DNA from: Cytidiella melzeri
Lineage: Eukaryota > Basidiomycota > Agaricomycetes > Polyporales > Irpicaceae
Direction of reading: 5' to 3'
Assembly (NCBI GenBank): GCA_022592445.1
Contig: JABYQR010000461.1
Location: 1-31,773, forward strand
Length of the DNA stretch: 31,773 nucleotides
Below, piece after piece: positions 1-7,874 of this stretch. The notes beneath the pieces are model-generated. The model was not told where the DNA came from and made no database searches. It was given only the letters and a program-made list of their open reading frames with translations. Both the position numbers and the translations under genes were made by a program. Positions within the stretch are counted from its first letter, which is position 1, and each line of letters begins with the position of its first letter.

Positions 1-47
1 CTTGAAGTTGCCGCAGCGACGGTGGCAGGTGTGGGAGTAGTAGACAT
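1..47 (-). CDS. N-terminus of a copia-type gag (element C0), cut by window edge
   Basis: An ATG on the minus strand at 47-45 opens a frame running off the left edge; the visible residues are MSTTPTPATVAAATS. On its own this is too short to identify. It is called gag because it lies 145 bp downstream (in element sense) of a copia-type primer-binding site at 192-204, where the gag of such elements begins. Element C1 further right has the same order: primer site, short leader, then a gag N-terminus rich in Thr, Pro, Ala and Ser. Everything downstream of these 15 codons lies outside the window. Confidence 0.4.
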   Translation of the reverse strand, partial: MSTTPTPATVAAATS

Positions 48-191
48 AGTGATCTAATAAAAAGATCTAAGAATAATCTTTATAGAAATGGCCTACGGGC
101 GTAATGCTGACGTATTGTCGCCGTGATCCGTGAAGGGTCCAAGTATAGAGCTTGAAGTTATCGAGAGATTGATGCGCTTAGTTTAGAGCGC

Positions 192-204
192 GGGGCTCAT
201 AACC
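192..204 (-). promoter_or_regulatory. Half-tRNA(iMet) primer-binding site of copia element C0
   Basis: The plus strand reads GGGGCTCATAACC, the anticodon arm of initiator tRNA-Met (stem GGG, loop CTCATAA, stem CC). The element RNA, read on the minus strand, is therefore complementary to that arm. Drosophila copia and yeast Ty5 are known to prime from an internally cleaved initiator tRNA through this region. The same 14-nt core (with one C in front) occurs beside the LTR of C1 at 21916-21929, which supports the call. Four bases (205-208) separate it from a TG dinucleotide that may be the LTR edge. Confidence 0.7.
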
Positions 205-208
205 TATT

Positions 209-600
209 GTTTTGCGAGGGGAGAGCGAGCGCACACGAGTGATAACGAGTAAAGTGGATAAAATCAATAGTAACAAATATACATGAGTTTATATAGTTTT
301 TGGAGATAGCAGAAATAACTAATATAGCAATAAAATGGAAGAGGTATTATGACATGGTGAAGCGGGTACTCGGAGTGTGTGTGGGGTGGAACATACTAAA
401 ATAGTCAATGACATAAATGGATAACTAGATATATAAGAAAGAATGGAGGAACTTAACGGATAGCGTGTATAGAACAAAACGGAAGACAGAATGATGAAGA
501 CGATGGTGCGGAATCAAAGACATGGATCGGAAACCTTATAGAACACAGCGGCAGGTTAAAACTCGAAGGTTGAACGTTGCGATGAGTGAAAGAAGTACAG
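209..600 (-). mobile_element. Probable LTR of C0; right boundary not determined
   Basis: The AT-rich stretch starting TGTTTTGCG abuts the C0 primer site, so in element sense it should be the 5' LTR ending in ACA. It has no open frame of interest. Candidate opposite ends are the ACA trinucleotides near 475 and 543, but the partner LTR is not in the window and I could not fix the boundary. No protein-coding gene is seen between 48 and 660. Confidence 0.35.
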
Positions 601-663
601 GAGGATCTAATCTATAGCCAGACGCCCGTAGATAAGTCCGAGAAGTCGAGACACGTGGGGGGT

Positions 664-865
664 GATCTACACCCAATAGGGCGAAATGGACCAAACGTCA
701 GACCTACCTCAAAGTTAGTCTCGTACCCAGACCTCTCGGGGCCAGTCACTGCGTTCCTAAAAAGGCAGATGCGCGCGTGTGCTGTTTTGGGAAGAAAATG
801 GCAAATCAAAAAGCACGCGCGGGCCCCGAGGGTCTGGTGCATTTTGTATAGATTGGGTGTAGATC
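664..865. repeat. MITE-like inverted-repeat module, copy 1
   Basis: The copy starts GATCTACACCC and ends GGGTGTAGATC, an 11-bp perfect terminal inverted repeat. Inside it is a second inverted pair, CTCGGGGCC near 737 and GGCCCCGAG near 822. The core between them is nearly identical to 1561-1667. The flank to the right (866-990) is related to 1693-1830, so the duplicated unit is larger than the palindrome. No coding potential is evident; long open frames here are by-products of the palindrome. Confidence 0.6.
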
Positions 866-1317
866 ATTTGCACGTGATGGATTTCTGCGCAAATGATTGG
901 GCGTTTACAATTATTGGCTCTGTACGCTACTCCATAGTACGACGTGAATTGCACACTCCTTGCTTGTCCCTCCCTCTTGAACTTTTTGCGTGAGATATTT
1001 CGATCTTTTGCTGGTTTAAATATAGGAGTATTCATATTGGTATTCTAACACATTTTAAGACTAAGACAAGGGGAATGAGAGATAAACGAGAACGAGAGGA
1101 TGCAAGCGGAGGTCGCATGCAGTAATATTGAAAGCGCCCACTCGCGGACGCGAGAATGAACGTGATGGGATGTCACAGGCTGTGACTTGAGCCGAAAGTG
1201 AGCATAGCTTACCATCCCTCGGTCATATTACTTAGTCAGAATTTCTACAGGCAGAAATAGCGCATAGGAATGTGTTTCTGCAATGTTGAGTGGGTAGCGC
1301 AAGAATTGATCAAATTT

Positions 1318-1545
1318 ATATTCGTTTACACCTCGCACTGAGGGCGCTTCAATGTGTGACCTACCGTGACGCAGTCGAAACTTGGAGTCGCTCTGTCCTT
1401 CGATGCGGTCATGTGCGAATGATCTACACCCAATCACTACGAAGTTCACCAGACGTTCGGGGAGCGAGCTGTCTTTTTTTCTCGCCATCCCCTGTCCCAA
1501 TCGGGATTCCCAAAACGTCTGGGTACGAGACTATGTCTCCCCTAG
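1318..1545 (+). repeat. Left copy of a ~225-bp direct repeat flanking the DUF6589-like pseudogene
   Basis: This stretch (starting TATTCGTTTACAC) aligns with 2833-3056 in the same orientation with scattered substitutions. It includes the left half of MITE-like module 2. The two copies bracket the broken gene at 1855-2807, so gene plus repeats may have moved or duplicated as one unit. Confidence 0.6.
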
Positions 1546-1692
1546 TCTCGTACCCAGACCTCTCGGGGCCAGTCACTGCGTTCCTAAAAAGGCAGATGCG
1601 CGCGTGTGCTGTTTTGGGAAGAAAATGGCAAATCAAAAAGCACGCGCGGGCCCCGAGGGTCTGGTGCATTTCGTAGTGATCGGGTGTAGATC
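1421..1692. repeat. MITE-like inverted-repeat module, copy 2 (compound)
   Basis: Terminal inverted repeats of about 42 bp run inward from GATCTACACCC (1421) and from GGGTGTAGATC (ending 1692), with a few mismatches. At 1519-1561 there is a perfect 17-bp hairpin stem (GTCTGGGTACGAGACTA and its complement) with a 9-nt loop. The left half matches the truncated copy 3 at 2934-3056, and the right half matches copy 1 at 664-865. The module therefore looks like two palindromic units joined at the hairpin. Confidence 0.65.
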
Positions 1693-1854
1693 AATCGCAC
1701 GTGACTCGGCTGGACAGTTTTCTTGTGTCGATAATTGGGCATCTACCATTGTTACTGGCTCTGCGCTGTACACTACGCCTCGAATTGTACTTCCCCGTCT
1801 GTCCCTCTCTCGAAATCTCAGCGCAAATCGTTACCCAGGCTACAGGAGCCCACA

Positions 1855-2807
1855 ATGCCACACCAAAACGACCCGGAACTTGACGACGAGGACGACAAAC
1901 GCTACGATGGAGAGCCCGTAGACGACCTTGACGGACCTCGAATCGGCACTGTCTGCGGGTGCTCGTGGCATTCTTGGACGGACCGAATCACTGCGCAAGT
2001 ACCTCAAGACGGTATCTCACCGCGATATTGCTGCAAAAATGGGGAAGATCATTGACTACATGGCTGACGAGGGGATGAATCTCCCAAACTTCCTGTACTA
2101 TCTGAGCTGGAACCTCGATGTCGACGCCGACGACGCAACGATAAGGTACGCTCGTACTTCACTAATGCATACCGACATGCTGGCTTCGATTCTCGAGAAG
2201 TGGTACTGGCCCCCGCGCAAACACGGCGAGGCCATTCGCACCAAGGCTGCCCGAACAACGATGGAACGCTGGGCCGAGGAGAACGTTTGCATGCGCATGA
2301 ACCGCGAGATGCGGCTCCTTAAGCCGCTAGTGCTATCTCCTCCTGAAGAGCTTTCAGACGAAAGTCTGCTCAACATTAAGCTCAACGGTCTCACCGCGGA
2401 TTACCAGAGGGTCGCTTCTGTGACCTGGAGCTTACTGCATGCGGCGTCGTCGACGCCTCTGCAGCTGCAACGCAATACCTACAAATATCATGCACCGGTA
2501 AGCAATATTTTCTGCTACTAGAGCTCGTATGCTTACGATTTGGTAGTCCATTGTAGCTATCATTAGTATGCTGTCCTTCGACCGGTCGTATCACAGATGT
2601 AAATCCTAAAAATTTATGTTAATTTATTTTACGTCGTGCAGACTGTCTGCAAAGGCGAACGATACTACGTATATGCTCGGCGTGATGATGAGTCATGAGT
2701 GGAAGTACATTGGGCTTGAGAAGCTGGCACAGGCAAAACGCGACAAGATGCATCGAGACCTCCATGAGCTTGAGAAGGAGTTCACCGCCTTCTGCAGTTT
2801 TGAGTGA
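1855..2807 (+). pseudogene. Broken gene resembling the N-terminal region of DUF6589-type mushroom proteins
   Basis: The start ATG at 1855 gives an acidic N-terminus (MPHQNDPELDDEDDKR). A frameshift near 1919-1930 is needed to enter the long frame running to 2497. A 49-bp GT-AG intron (2498-2546, branch-like CTTAC near 2531) joins phase 0 to a second exon ending at TGA 2805-2807. An in-frame TAA at 2607-2609 interrupts exon 2 where the family usually has Gln, so CAA>TAA is the simplest cause. Recognisable stretches include MLASILEKWYWPPRK, IVAIISMLSF and LSAKAN followed by MMSHEWKYIG. From memory these match the conserved N-terminal part of large agaricomycete proteins whose C-terminal half is DUF6589. 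That second half is absent, because the repeat at 2833 begins just after the stop. Family assignment is moderate; brokenness is directly visible. Confidence 0.5.
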
Positions 2808-2832
2808 ATAGCGTGAAAACTGACCGAAGTGT

Positions 2833-3056
2833 TATTCGTTTACACTTCGCACTCCTGGCACTTAAGCCTGTGACCTACTGTGACTCAGCCGAAACTTGGA
2901 GTAGCTCTGTCTTCGATTCGGTCATGTGCGATTGATCTACACCCAACCACTACGAAGTTCACCAGACGTTGGGGGAGCGAGCTGTCTTTTTTTCTCGCCA
3001 TCCCCTGTCCCAATCGGGATTCCCAAAACGTCTGGGTACGAGACTATGTCTCCCCT
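2833..3056 (+). repeat. Right copy of the direct repeat, with truncated MITE-like module 3
   Basis: This aligns with 1318-1545. GATCTACACCC begins at 2934 and the copy keeps the left half of the compound module, up to GTCTGGGTACGAGACTA. After 3056 the sequence departs, so the right half and the distal inverted repeat are missing. Confidence 0.55.
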
Positions 3057-4003
3057 GACGTCCGGGAAAGAGACTATCCTCCCACCTCCCGCCAGCTCCC
3101 GCAGTGATGCGAACACCTAATCCTAGCCGTCTCAGGCCTGGCAGGACTTGACCGCAATCCACTGGAGTTTCCTCGAGCCCAGGCTCTTTCCTTTCGTTTG
3201 CATTTGTTTCACCAAGTGCTTCAGCGGCTGATGTGCATCGTCTCCTTAAAACGTCTCGAATTGGGAACCTCCTGCAGAGCCCCCCGCATCAAACAGATAA
3301 AACTCGAAACTCACATCAAGCGGCCCCTGGACGTCAGACAAAGATCCTGAGGCACGAAGGTTGAACATTGAACGTTGAACGCCCATCTACTCTGCCTCGG
3401 TGAGACTACCCTGGAGTCTGGACCAATAAATGCGATGCAACTCCGAGTCGTTGCTGTCCGGACAGCGTAAGCCCAAATTGAAAGAGAAAGCGCCCAAAGA
3501 CTAGAATTGTGTCTACATTACTCAACTTTGTTCTGATCGACATCTAGTACATAGGAAATATAGCATCTGTTCCTGAAGCGACGAAGATAAGTGGGCACCT
3601 ATTTGATGCATCATCGTTCTTGATCTCAAACATGCACCCTAGGCAGTGTGCAACACACCGTCTCCGTGCCCCTGCTCAGCTGCCGTGCTCGTTTCATGGT
3701 GCTGTGGACGGTAAGAAGCTGAGCAGTGTCTCATGCTTCACCATAAATACCGCTGAGCCAGCACTTCCGCCCCCAGCTCTGCGAGTTCCTTCTCTTCTAA
3801 GAATCTACCTTTCTTTCTTCGTTCCAGCCAACTCACGCAATCTAGCACTGGTTGGTGCGTATCGTCACTTCTGTGTCATTCTAAACACTCCTTCTGACAC
3901 GTCCTGTAGCTTCATTGTCTCTCATATCTCACTCTTGTTTTGCAACGTCCACACTCAAATCAATAACGTCTCATACCTTGCTATCCCTTGGTTATCCTTC
4001 ATC
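3057..4003. other. Intergenic, including the likely promoter and 5' leader of the next gene
   Basis: No credible gene is seen between the repeat and the secreted-protein gene. A TATA-like CATAAATAC lies near 3741, and pyrimidine-rich tracts (about 3785-3835), typical of fungal transcription starts, follow. The open frame from 3620 that runs into the gene carries no recognisable protein before its internal ATG at 4004, so it is treated as leader. Confidence 0.4.
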
Positions 4004-4919
4004 ATGCGCTCTACCACCATCGCTCTCGCGTTACTTGCTACTATTGGTACTACTTTATCTGCACCCATCCCCTCTCGTGCCGCCGCCCCTTCAACCGTGG
4101 CTGCTTTTCGGAACGATGTTGACGATAGCGCCGCCCTGTCAGCTACGGGAATGCCCCTGCCACGCATGTACGGTGGCAAAACGCCGTGAGTCGACTCTGC
4201 TAACCAATCTTGCATGCAATATTCAGTCTGCTTTCTGCACCAGCGCACCAACATCACATCGCAAAAGAGAGCAGGGTATCAGCACATTGGAAAAAGTCGG
4301 CATCGTTGTTAATGGTGGTATGACCGCTATGATAGCCGTTCCGGTAGTTAAGGAAGCAGGGTGAGCCGATTTTGTTCACCAATGATTTGCGTAATATTCA
4401 GTCTGCTCTTCGCAGGGAATGGGTCCGTAAGGAGGTGACAGGCGAAAATCCTGAAGCTCTAGCGTAAGTCGACTTAAATCGATGTTGCCACGTGATGTTA
4501 AAGTTTTATCTCTGTGCAGCGGCAGCAGCAGTCACGGAAGCGACGAAAGCGGAGGCAGCGGCAGCAGCAGCAGCAGCAGTCATGGCAATGGAAATGACGA
4601 AAGCGGCGGCGGTAGAAGCAGTCACGGAGATGACGAAAGCGGCGGCGGCAGCAGTGGCGGCAGTCACGGCAGTGGCAGTGGCGGCGGCAGCAGCAGTGGT
4701 GGCAGTGGCGGCGGCAGCAGTGGCGGCAGTGGCGGCGGCAGCAGTGGCGGCAGTCACGGCAGTGGCAGTGGCGGCGGCAGCAGCAGTGGTGGCAGTGGCG
4801 GCGGCAGCAGTGGCGGCAGTGACGGCGGCAGCAGTGGCGGCAGTGACGGCAGCGTGGGTCGTCGCGATGAATCCACCGAGAGCTTGGCCAACTTGATCCA
4901 TGCAATACACTCCCGCTGA
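4004..4919 (+). CDS. Secreted Gly/Ser-rich protein, four exons, 248 residues
   Basis: Exons are 4004-4185, 4244-4360, 4416-4463 and 4520-4919; the introns (58, 55 and 56 bp) all have GT-AG ends and the joined frame is open to TGA 4917-4919. The ATG at 4004 is chosen because it gives a clear signal peptide (MRSTTIALALLATIGTTLSA, cleavage near residue 20). A dibasic KR at residues 68-69 could be a Kex2 site. Residues about 117-227 are low complexity: Gly and Ser with some His, Asp, Glu and Asn. A short charged, ordinary tail (ESLANLIHAIHSR) ends the protein. The protein is probably exported to the wall or medium; no catalytic motif or known family is recognised. The Gly/Ser tract contains a 90-bp tandem duplication. 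It is the only apparently intact host gene here. Exon structure is inferred from splice signals and frame, without transcript support. Confidence 0.7.
4642..4822 (+). repeat. In-frame 90-bp tandem duplication inside the Gly/Ser tract
   Basis: The phrase CAGTCACGGCAGTGGCAGTG recurs exactly 90 bp apart (4661 and 4751), with almost identical sequence around both copies. Within each copy, GGC, AGC and AGT codons alternate as an impure trinucleotide repeat. Since 90 is a multiple of three, copy-number change would lengthen or shorten the protein by 30 residues without breaking the frame. Confidence 0.75.
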
Positions 4920-5355
4920 GCAGTCTTCCGCCTATTGGAACTGCCAGGGCAGACTCGGAGGACCAGATTGACCCTCTCGTTAAGATGTTCGCGCGCTTCT
5001 TTGATTCTGAGGCTCTCAGCATCAACAATCTCGATTGAAGGAGAGGCCAACATGGTGATACGCGATATGATGCTTGTTCTGTATGCGTGATGTAATTCAT
5101 GAGTGATAATCCAAAGTTGCATCTTCAGGCACCTTTGCTTGACTGATCCTCAGTGTTTGAAAGGTATGAGTGCAGGGGATGGCTGAAGAGTCAATCACTG
5201 TAGTAGTAAGTGTCTTATTCTTCTTCTGCTCACTAGGAGTGGTATATATACCTGTCTGTAGCTAAATTACTAATGCTACAGTAAGGTCGTATGAGTAAGG
5301 ATTGGTAATGCACAATTTTGCTTGCTAATACTACAGTTTCATATAGGCAACGGTG
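4920..5355. other. Intergenic, 3' flank of the secreted-protein gene
   Basis: AT-rich sequence without a credible gene. It presumably contains the 3' untranslated region; a polyadenylation signal could not be chosen with confidence. Confidence 0.3.
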
Positions 5356-5689
5356 TGTTATAAGACTATATATTATAATGTAGTTCCCCATGCCTTGTTT
5401 CAAGGTTGTTTCAAGGTAGCAGAGTTCCCACAGTCTTGAGAAGGAAATCATGCAGCCATATACAGTAATTGTAGTGGTAATCATCATATAAGCTGAGATG
5501 TACAGATATGGGTTATGTAGACTAAGTAGCACATAGCACTATAGAAGAACTGCACATATATGTACGCCTGTGTTCTAGTAGCATAGGAGATGACATGGAA
5601 AGCATGTAGTACAACTCCAGAGGACACCTAAAGTGTACGTTGGAGGCCAAGTACTAGCATGAGTCATTTACTCAATATGTACGTAACAA
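5356..5689 (+). mobile_element. Partial LTR of the C2 copia family, plus orientation
   Basis: The stretch starts TGTTATAAG and aligns over its length with the reverse complement of about 28990-29292, the U3 end of the C2 LTR. Shared pieces include AGCAGAGTTCCCACAGTCTTG and TTCTAGTAGCATAGGA. Alignment stops at TATGTAC just before 5690, where the sequence flips into the opposite orientation of the same LTR. It is diverged from the 28780 copy by many substitutions and small gaps. Confidence 0.65.
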
Positions 5690-5877
5690 AGTGGAAGTTG
5701 TGTGTGAGGGGTAGAGGCTGTTAAGCTTCAAAGATGAGTCTTATTATTATTGCTGCTTCAGCAGCTCTGCTTATATACATGTCTGTATCTACTTATGTAA
5801 GTGACCACCATACATGTCTACTTCAGCTGTTCTACTGTATTACTGAGTGCATGACTCAGTGTACCTTGATGTAACTA
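5690..5877 (-). mobile_element. Inverted second piece of C2-family LTR with an attached flank
   Basis: Positions 5719-5877 align in direct orientation with 28780 to about 28930 (TGTTAAGCTT onward). The 29 bp before it (GTAACAAAGTG to GTAGAGGC) also match the 28750 region, where they form the last codons of the G3 gag before the C2 LTR. This copy therefore shares the G3/C2 junction. It ends where the G2 LTR begins, near 5877. Confidence 0.6.
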
Positions 5878-6500
5878 CACACAAGGTTGAATGATGGTCT
5901 AGGCCGTGCGGTCGCTGTCAAGCACAATGGCAGACAGATGATGGATTGATAGAAGGAATATTGATACAAAGTGGATAGACTGAGGTTCTAGCCCCATGTC
6001 TATTGGCTATTTATTCATGTTGGCCCAACTACTTCTGGACCAGTCTGACGTACTGGTAACCAATCATAGGAATGGAAAGAAAGAACAATAGACAGAGAAC
6101 AATAGCTACTTCGGCAAGCCAGTAGGGAAAAGACTGTCAATGCATGGGAACAAGCAGCAATAGAAAGATAGACCATGAGCCAAGGAACAATAGAAAAGGG
6201 GCTGAGCCCAAAACAGGGGATAGACGGGGTTGGACCCAATGGAACGGTAACAGAGGTATGGAAAGGCTGAGGGTGGAACCAAGGCAACAGTAATCAATTG
6301 GAGTTATGTCCAAGGTTTGAATGGAAACAAGAAGGGAACTGATGACGTAATAGTCTGTGTTGAACAGAGGCAATGAGGATCATGGAACAAGGGAGGAGAG
6401 GCGAGCTGGATGATCAAGGCAAATGTAAAGTAGACAACTAGTCAACAGGATGATCAAAGAAGTGAAGAAAACTGATAGGGTGTGATGACTGTTTGTAACA
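5878..6500 (-). mobile_element. 3' LTR of gypsy-type element G2 (copy a), distal end lost
   Basis: On the minus strand the LTR starts TGTTACAAAC at 6500 and is collinear with the solo LTR at 20426-21135 for about 620 bp. The last ~50 bp of that LTR are missing where the C2-derived piece abuts. A TATA-like AATAAATAG (minus strand, near 6015) is conserved with the other copy. It is preceded in element sense by a polypurine tract, so it is a 3' LTR and not a solo one. Confidence 0.7.
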
Positions 6501-6503
6501 TTA

Positions 6504-6513
6504 CCTCCCCTTT
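6504..6513 (-). promoter_or_regulatory. Polypurine tract of G2
   Basis: On the minus strand AAAGGGGAGG is followed by TAA and then the LTR start TGTTACAAAC. G1 has the same layout (polypurine, TAA, LTR), which suggests the two elements are related. The stop codon of the preceding frame overlaps its first base(s). Confidence 0.65.
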
Positions 6514-6756
6514 AAGACTCATTGTCTGCAAGTGTTGCATTGTCATCACTGATTGGAGTCAAAGATGAAGGAGGAGACTCTGGCGTAGTGTCGTTGTCTT
6601 TGACAAGGGCAGGCACAGCCCTTAGCCTTGTCAATGGCGGGTTGGAAGGCGTAGGAGCTGATGGTATAGGAGGCGGTGTGGGAGTAGGTGGTGTCATGCG
6701 ATGTTGTTGACAAGGACATTCAACCTGTGGCACATTCTCTGTCCTGGAACAAACAA
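6512..6756 (-). CDS. C-terminal end of a G2 polyprotein, N-terminal part cut off near the G1 insertion
   Basis: A frame open across this stretch ends in a Pro/Ser/Thr-rich tail (TPPTPTPPPIPSAPTPS, then NATLADNES and stop). The stop overlaps the G2 polypurine tract, as expected for the last gene of a gypsy-type element. No catalytic domain is present. G1 is inserted at 6810 just upstream in element sense. Whether the sequence to the right of G1 (13849 onward) continues this protein is unclear, because no retroelement domain is recognised there. Confidence 0.4.
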
Positions 6757-6804
6757 GAGAAGGGCGTGGGATGCAGTGGTAATGAGTGTTTGCCTGGGCA
6801 TTGA

Positions 6805-6809
6805 TAGAT
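6805..6809. repeat. Target-site duplication of G1, left copy (TAGAT)
   Basis: TAGAT directly precedes the LTR and recurs directly after the far LTR at 13849-13853. Five bp is the usual duplication length for gypsy-type integrases. The match is perfect, so both element ends are original. Confidence 0.9.
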
Positions 6810-7233
6810 TGTCAGGAACACAACCCAACTCTATGAAGAGCGAGGGAGTGACGACAAGGGGGGGGAGGAACGACGAGCGAAATCGCGTAGACAATGACGA
6901 CAGGAATATAGGTGATGAGGAGGAGTGGAGACACGACGACGAGGGATCAGCTGACAATGAGCTAAAGACCAGGTTATATTAGTACTGTGAAGGACTAGGT
7001 ACAAGGTGGACGTCACCTAAAGACCAGGAGGTAGAATCTGAGGTCTTTAGGGAGCTACAGGGTAGGTTTATATACATCTCAGACAAGGACCCCTGGTACT
7101 GGGTCTGTACTCCTAACACTGCCGTGGGAACGTATGGTGTGCTATGGTGCGATGTTCTACAATGTTCCAGCACCTTCTATGATCATGTGACCGGTCTGTC
7201 ACATGCACTTGAAAAGTGTGCATGGTCGTGACA
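6810..7233 (-). mobile_element. G1 3' LTR, 424 bp
   Basis: It starts TGTCACGACC and ends TGACA on the minus strand. It differs from the 5' LTR by five substitutions and one base in a G-run, all clustered within 6855-6902. At least three of the substitutions are CG/CA exchanges. The remaining ~330 bp are identical. Confidence 0.92.
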
Positions 7234-7236
7234 TTA

Positions 7237-7246
7237 CCCCCCTCCT
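7237..7246 (-). promoter_or_regulatory. G1 polypurine tract
   Basis: AGGAGGGGGG on the minus strand, then TAA, then the LTR start. This is the expected position for the RNase H-resistant primer of plus-strand DNA synthesis. Confidence 0.8.
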
Positions 7247-7352
7247 AAAGGCCTTTTCTCCGGAAGGCAGGAGTTGAGTCTTTTCCGTCTTCCCACAAGG
7301 ATACGCGTCGTAGAGTTTCGGAAGGTAGTTCCTCAAAATTCTCGTTGATTGG

Positions 7353-7874
7353 TCAAAAATTCATCGCCAAGAATAGAGATGCAGCGATTGGTTGTGGAGC
7401 TCCTGGGTGCCGTCTGTGGAAGTCTTTAACTGCTTCATCAGCATGAGTAACGTTGGTTGCGGGTTCCCAGGAGTTTTCTGAATCTGGGTATCCTTTCCAC
7501 TTGACGCGATACTGGAATTCCTTCTTTCGACCAAAGATCCTTGAATCAAGAATCTGTTCTACCTCGTACTCCTCTTCTTCGTCTACCACAATTGGTTCAG
7601 GTTCAGGAAATTCCCGATTAGGGACCAAACTTGCCGTCTTGGCTGGTCGCAACCTATCCACATGGAACACTGGGTGGCACTTGTCCCGGATAGTAAGCTT
7701 AACCCGGTAGTTCAAATCCCCAATCTTTTCTAAGATCTCATAGGGACCATCTCGTTTTGGTGCTAGCTTTGCCACCGGCTGTTCCTTTGGATACTTCTCG
7801 CGTTCCACATAAACCTTATCACCAACTTTAAACTGCGGGGCCTTTGTAACTCCGTGATCGTAGAATCGTTTCAT
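7353..7874 (-). CDS. G1 pol C-terminal piece: GPY/F module and chromodomain
   Basis: This open piece of 173 codons is the end of integrase. GPYEILEKIGDLNYRVKL (residues 43-60) is the GPY/F module. After an acidic linker (VVDEEEEYEVE), a chromodomain spans about residues 103-157, with QYRVKWKGYP, NSWEP and FHRRHPGAP. In chromoviruses this domain is known to bind modified histone H3 and steer integration; here it would act as the C-terminal tether of integrase. The aromatic and WKGY positions look intact. The true start lies upstream behind a frameshift, so the apparent first Met (AERMKRF) is internal. Confidence 0.85.
   Translation of the reverse strand: MKRFYDHGVTKAPQFKVGDKVYVEREKYPKEQPVAKLAPKRDGPYEILEKIGDLNYRVKLTIRDKCHPVFHVDRLRPAKTASLVPNREFPEPEPIVVDEEEEYEVEQILDSRIFGRKKEFQYRVKWKGYPDSENSWEPATNVTHADEAVKDFHRRHPGAPQPIAASLFLAMNF

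Noticed and set aside
2564..2640. Possible second intron (GTAAATCC to GTGCAG) in the DUF6589-like gene
   Set aside because: Family-like protein sequence continues through it in the right frame (ending LSAKAN), broken only by one TAA, so it is exon with a nonsense codon.
4492..5122. Long open frames in all six frames over the Gly/Ser tract
   Set aside because: A GGC/AGC/AGT repeat contains no stop in most frames. Only the plus frame that joins the upstream exons and gives a signal peptide is supported.
6979..7173. Open frame of 64 codons, repeated identically at 13594-13788
   Set aside because: It lies inside both G1 LTRs and is identical only because the LTRs are.
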